Origin: Hydrogenedens sp964549105
GTDB taxonomy: Bacteria; Hydrogenedentota; Hydrogenedentia; Hydrogenedentales; Hydrogenedentaceae
Length of the DNA stretch: 64,000 bases
Direction of reading: 5' to 3'
NCBI GenBank assembly: GCA_964549105.1
Contig: CAZJTZ010000015.1
Span: forward strand, 1 to 64,000
The notes beneath the pieces are model-generated. The model saw only the letters and a program-made list of their open reading frames with translations, ran no database searches and was not told the DNA's origin. Made by a program: the position numbers and the translations under genes. Shown here in pieces: positions 62,285 through 64,000 of the stretch (positions are counted from its first letter, which is position 1; every line of letters begins with the position of its first letter).

Positions 62285-63025
62285 GAAAATGCAATGATAG
62301 GTCAATTTATTTCACAATGAAAATTACAGACATATTTATCTATGTTTTTATAAGATTTTAATACAGGATATTTAGCATGTGGTTCAATTCGTAACCATAG
62401 CAGATAATTTATTTAACATGGTTGCATTCGTAGGGGCGTATTGATATACGCCCCCGTAGATGATACCACGGAAGTATCGTTTGTTCGTGGAGATATCGGG
62501 TTTTGGGGCGTATCGCTATACGCCCCTACATTGCCTTTTCTGGGAACATCGGTTATGACCAAAATATAAGATTTGTTGCGGTATTTGTGTTTCAACAAAA
62601 TTGTCGTAAATATTACGATATAAAATAATTCTCATCATGTTCCCAATTTTTGGGATTGTCTATAATGTATTGTCGTATATGGTTTAATTCCCTCTCATTC
62701 CGGATAATGTGTTCGTAATAATTCCGTTGCCAGACAGATTTTACACACAATCCACGCAATTGATTGATGCGCTTCGTGCTAACTGATTTGAAACCACGAA
62801 TAATAGCACCCACCGTTTTTGACGGAGAACGAAACACACCTTTGGGTATATCTCGTCTTGTCTCATTATCATACGAACCTATACTTGGGTAAGGAAACAC
62901 ATCAGCAGCATATATATCCCCATTCTGGTGTAGGGGCGTATTGATATACGCCCTCATAGTTAATACCGCGGAGGCATCGGTTGTTCGCAGGGGTATCGGG
63001 TTTTGGGGCGTATCGCTATACGCCC
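62285..63025. repeat. Tandem duplication, copy 2
   Basis: The second copy of the segment starting CGAAAATGCAATGATAGG. It runs through the 145-bp spacer, array D (no 66-bp unit), the flank and the RAYT 3' half (62613-62930), but then continues into array E and the RAYT 5' half, so only this copy completes the gene. Confidence 0.75.
62430..62529. repeat. REP-doublet array D, no internal unit
   Basis: The left palindrome is at 62433-62454 (loop TGAT) and the right one at 62505-62526 (loop CGCT), with a single core between. Like array B it is followed by about 30 bp of RAYT-identical sequence (62530-62560) and then a non-coding flank, so it sits outside a complete gene. Confidence 0.85.
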
Positions 63026-63320
63026 CTACATTGCCTTTTCTGGGAACATCGGTTATGACGATTATGCCGTGGATGTGATTGGGCATAAGAATAAATTCAT
63101 CTAAAAGGATGTTCGGACGAATGATTGTTGTTTTTATCCATTCTCCACAAACAATCTCACCATATTTGTTCAATATCATTTCACTATCTATAATCTTACC
63201 AAATAGACATTGCTTATCGTGTGTGCATAAGGTAATGAAATACACACCCGACAAAGAATAATCATAACCTAATAACCGTAATGAACGACGATGGTGAATC
63301 TCCGGTTTGTATCCCCTCAT
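62613..63320 (-). CDS. REP-associated tyrosine transposase (RAYT) with in-frame REP doublet
   Basis: A 235-residue Y1/HUH endonuclease of the RAYT (Y1_Tnp) family. The N-terminal half ends in LDEFILMPNHIHGIIVITD, whose His82-Ile-His84 is the HUH motif. The C-terminal half has TVGAIIRGFKSVSTKRIN and KSVWQRNYYEHIIRNEREL, with Tyr201 or Tyr202 catalytic. Residues about 98-131 are read straight from array E and give GAYSDTPQNP...AYINTPL, an insert absent from ordinary RAYTs. The ATG at 63320 overlaps the stop of the restriction gene (ATGA). RAYTs normally act on REP sequences outside the gene; here the element sits inside it, apparently without harming the frame. Confidence 0.88.
   Translation of the reverse strand: MRGYKPEIHHRRSLRLLGYDYSLSGVYFITLCTHDKQCLFGKIIDSEMILNKYGEIVCGEWIKTTIIRPNILLDEFILMPNHIHGIIVITDVPRKGNVGAYSDTPQNPIPLRTTDASAVLTMRAYINTPLHQNGDIYAADVFPYPSIGSYDNETRRDIPKGVFRSPSKTVGAIIRGFKSVSTKRINQLRGLCVKSVWQRNYYEHIIRNERELNHIRQYIIDNPKNWEHDENYFIS
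62930..63028. repeat. REP-doublet array E, inside the RAYT coding sequence
   Basis: The left palindrome is at 62933-62954 (last base pair broken, CCCT) and the right one at 63005-63026. The core between has no 66-bp unit. Its length keeps the RAYT frame, and on the minus strand it encodes the GAYSDTP and AYINTP tracts, the palindromes themselves being coding. Confidence 0.88.
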
Positions 63321-64000
63321 GCCTGCCTTTCTATGATTTTTATCTCGGAGTCGGTTAGATTGTATAGTTTGTAGACAAGATGGTCTATCTCCCTTTCGTA
63401 GGGGGTCGTGTCTGGTGAATTTTCATAATTTTCTGTCTTTTTTGCCTCAAGAATTTTATCTACCAGTACCTCTATCTGATGAACTATCGGCTCGTTATCA
63501 ACACCTATTGGAGGTATGGGGATTTTTTCAAAATTGTATTTATAATGACGATATGCTAAGGAACCAACTAATGTATCAAGACTATTTATATAGTTTATTA
63601 TTAATTTAGAATTTAGAACACCTAATTGCCACTTGTTTAATGAAGTAGTAAAATAGTTAGTATCAAGGATATAATAATCTTTGTTAATAAAGCAATAAAA
63701 TGTTTCTCCCACACTACACCACACCACTTTTTCTTTTTCGAACTCGTGGTAGTAACCGATTTGGTCTTGTGTTTCAAACCATTTATTGCCTGTTTTCTTT
63801 CTCGCATTAAAACCTAATTCAGGATATTTTTCCCCTGATTGTTCCAATTGCCTAATATCGAAATGGTCAAGAAAATATTTTTTTATTGCAGGATAATCAT
63901 CAATATTTAGTCTTAAAGACGGAAATGTTCCTATCACCCAAATCCCAGCCCATTGGTAGTAGTAGCGTTTGATGTCTCTTCCGCGGAGTATGGGTTTAAT
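63317..64000 (-). CDS. Type IIG/Eco57I-like restriction-modification protein, C-terminal part (runs off window)
   Basis: The frame is open to the right edge, and 227 residues are visible. They read KPILRGRDIKRYYYQWAGIW, then GTFPSLRLNIDDYPAIKKYF, SLAYRHYKYNFEKIPIPPIG and the end YNLTDSEIKIIERQ. These match the TaqI-like C-terminal specificity region of Eco57I-type methylase/endonucleases, which selects the DNA target. The methyltransferase part lies outside the window. Its stop shares an ATGA with the RAYT start. Confidence 0.8.
   Translation of the reverse strand: MKPILRGRDIKRYYYQWAGIWVIGTFPSLRLNIDDYPAIKKYFLDHFDIRQLEQSGEKYPELGFNARKKTGNKWFETQDQIGYYHEFEKEKVVWCSVGETFYCFINKDYYILDTNYFTTSLNKWQLGVLNSKLIINYINSLDTLVGSLAYRHYKYNFEKIPIPPIGVDNEPIVHQIEVLVDKILEAKKTENYENSPDTTPYEREIDHLVYKLYNLTDSEIKIIERQA

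Noticed and set aside
61196..63028. Repeats here as a CRISPR array
   Set aside because: Units are either directly adjacent 66-bp repeats or palindrome pairs with shared cores; there are no unique spacers and no cas genes.

Overview
The window looks like a stretch of chromosome from an AT-rich (roughly one-third GC, judged by eye), diderm, uncultivated-type bacterium. Housekeeping genes fill most of it and mobile DNA sits at both ends. Two features suggest Candidatus Hydrogenedentota or a close relative: secreted proteins carrying a paired 'HS(A/S)D...ELLR(V/I)IQF' module, and long 'xxEG' linker repeats. This assignment is from memory of protein architecture, not from a search, and is only moderately secure.

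Layout. 1-837: broken IS481-type transposase running off the left edge. 968-4160: alpha/beta hydrolase, two TIM-barrel sugar isomerase/epimerase-like proteins and an overlooked 47-residue membrane peptide. 4169-12931 (mostly minus strand): DUF1015 protein, mpl with a small membrane protein, a zinc-ribbon-like peptide, mazG (plus), two ASKHA/ROK sugar-kinase-like proteins, and iorBA for 2-oxoacid:ferredoxin oxidoreductase. 13068-21513 (minus): envelope or sugar cluster with a B12-dependent radical SAM protein, two tandem PMT/ArnT-like glycosyltransferases, an AGE-type epimerase and an SGNH hydrolase. 21854-28528 (plus): tRNA-Arg, clpX, lon, leuS. 28657-31215: MBOAT acyltransferase plus AlgX/AlgJ-like partner. 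31201-36777: inositol-phosphatase family protein (minus), then ybaB-fmt-rsmB-PASTA protein-rpe. 36856-42580: lipoprotein and two secreted multidomain proteins. 42575-47202 (minus): ankyrin lipoprotein, rnhA, hybrid-type histidine kinase, D-Ala-D-Ala carboxypeptidase. 47309-51251: MEMO-like protein, Nif3 family, glgA, tsaE. 51255-53153 (minus): tatA, Trm112-like, two DUF502 proteins. 53415-60927: glnS and a 1870-residue surface protein.

The right end (61196-64000) is the most unusual part. A REP-associated tyrosine transposase (RAYT) carries a pair of REP-like palindromes inside its own reading frame, between the HUH motif and the catalytic tyrosine. The same palindrome doublet occurs in four further arrays nearby. 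Some are expanded by a 66-bp unit (exactly 22 codons), so the frame stays open. A near-identical segment of about 1 kb, including the 3' half of the RAYT gene, is tandemly duplicated. The intact RAYT start overlaps the stop of a truncated type IIG-like restriction-modification gene that runs off the right edge.

Functionally the core covers protein quality control, translation, peptidoglycan recycling and trimming, envelope glycosylation and O-acylation, and a secreted protein repertoire built from beta-propeller, beta-helix, Ig and PASTA modules. Two core enzymes are atypical: IorA lacks the usual C-terminal ferredoxin domain, and GlgA has Ser in place of the usual Lys in its first glycine-rich motif.
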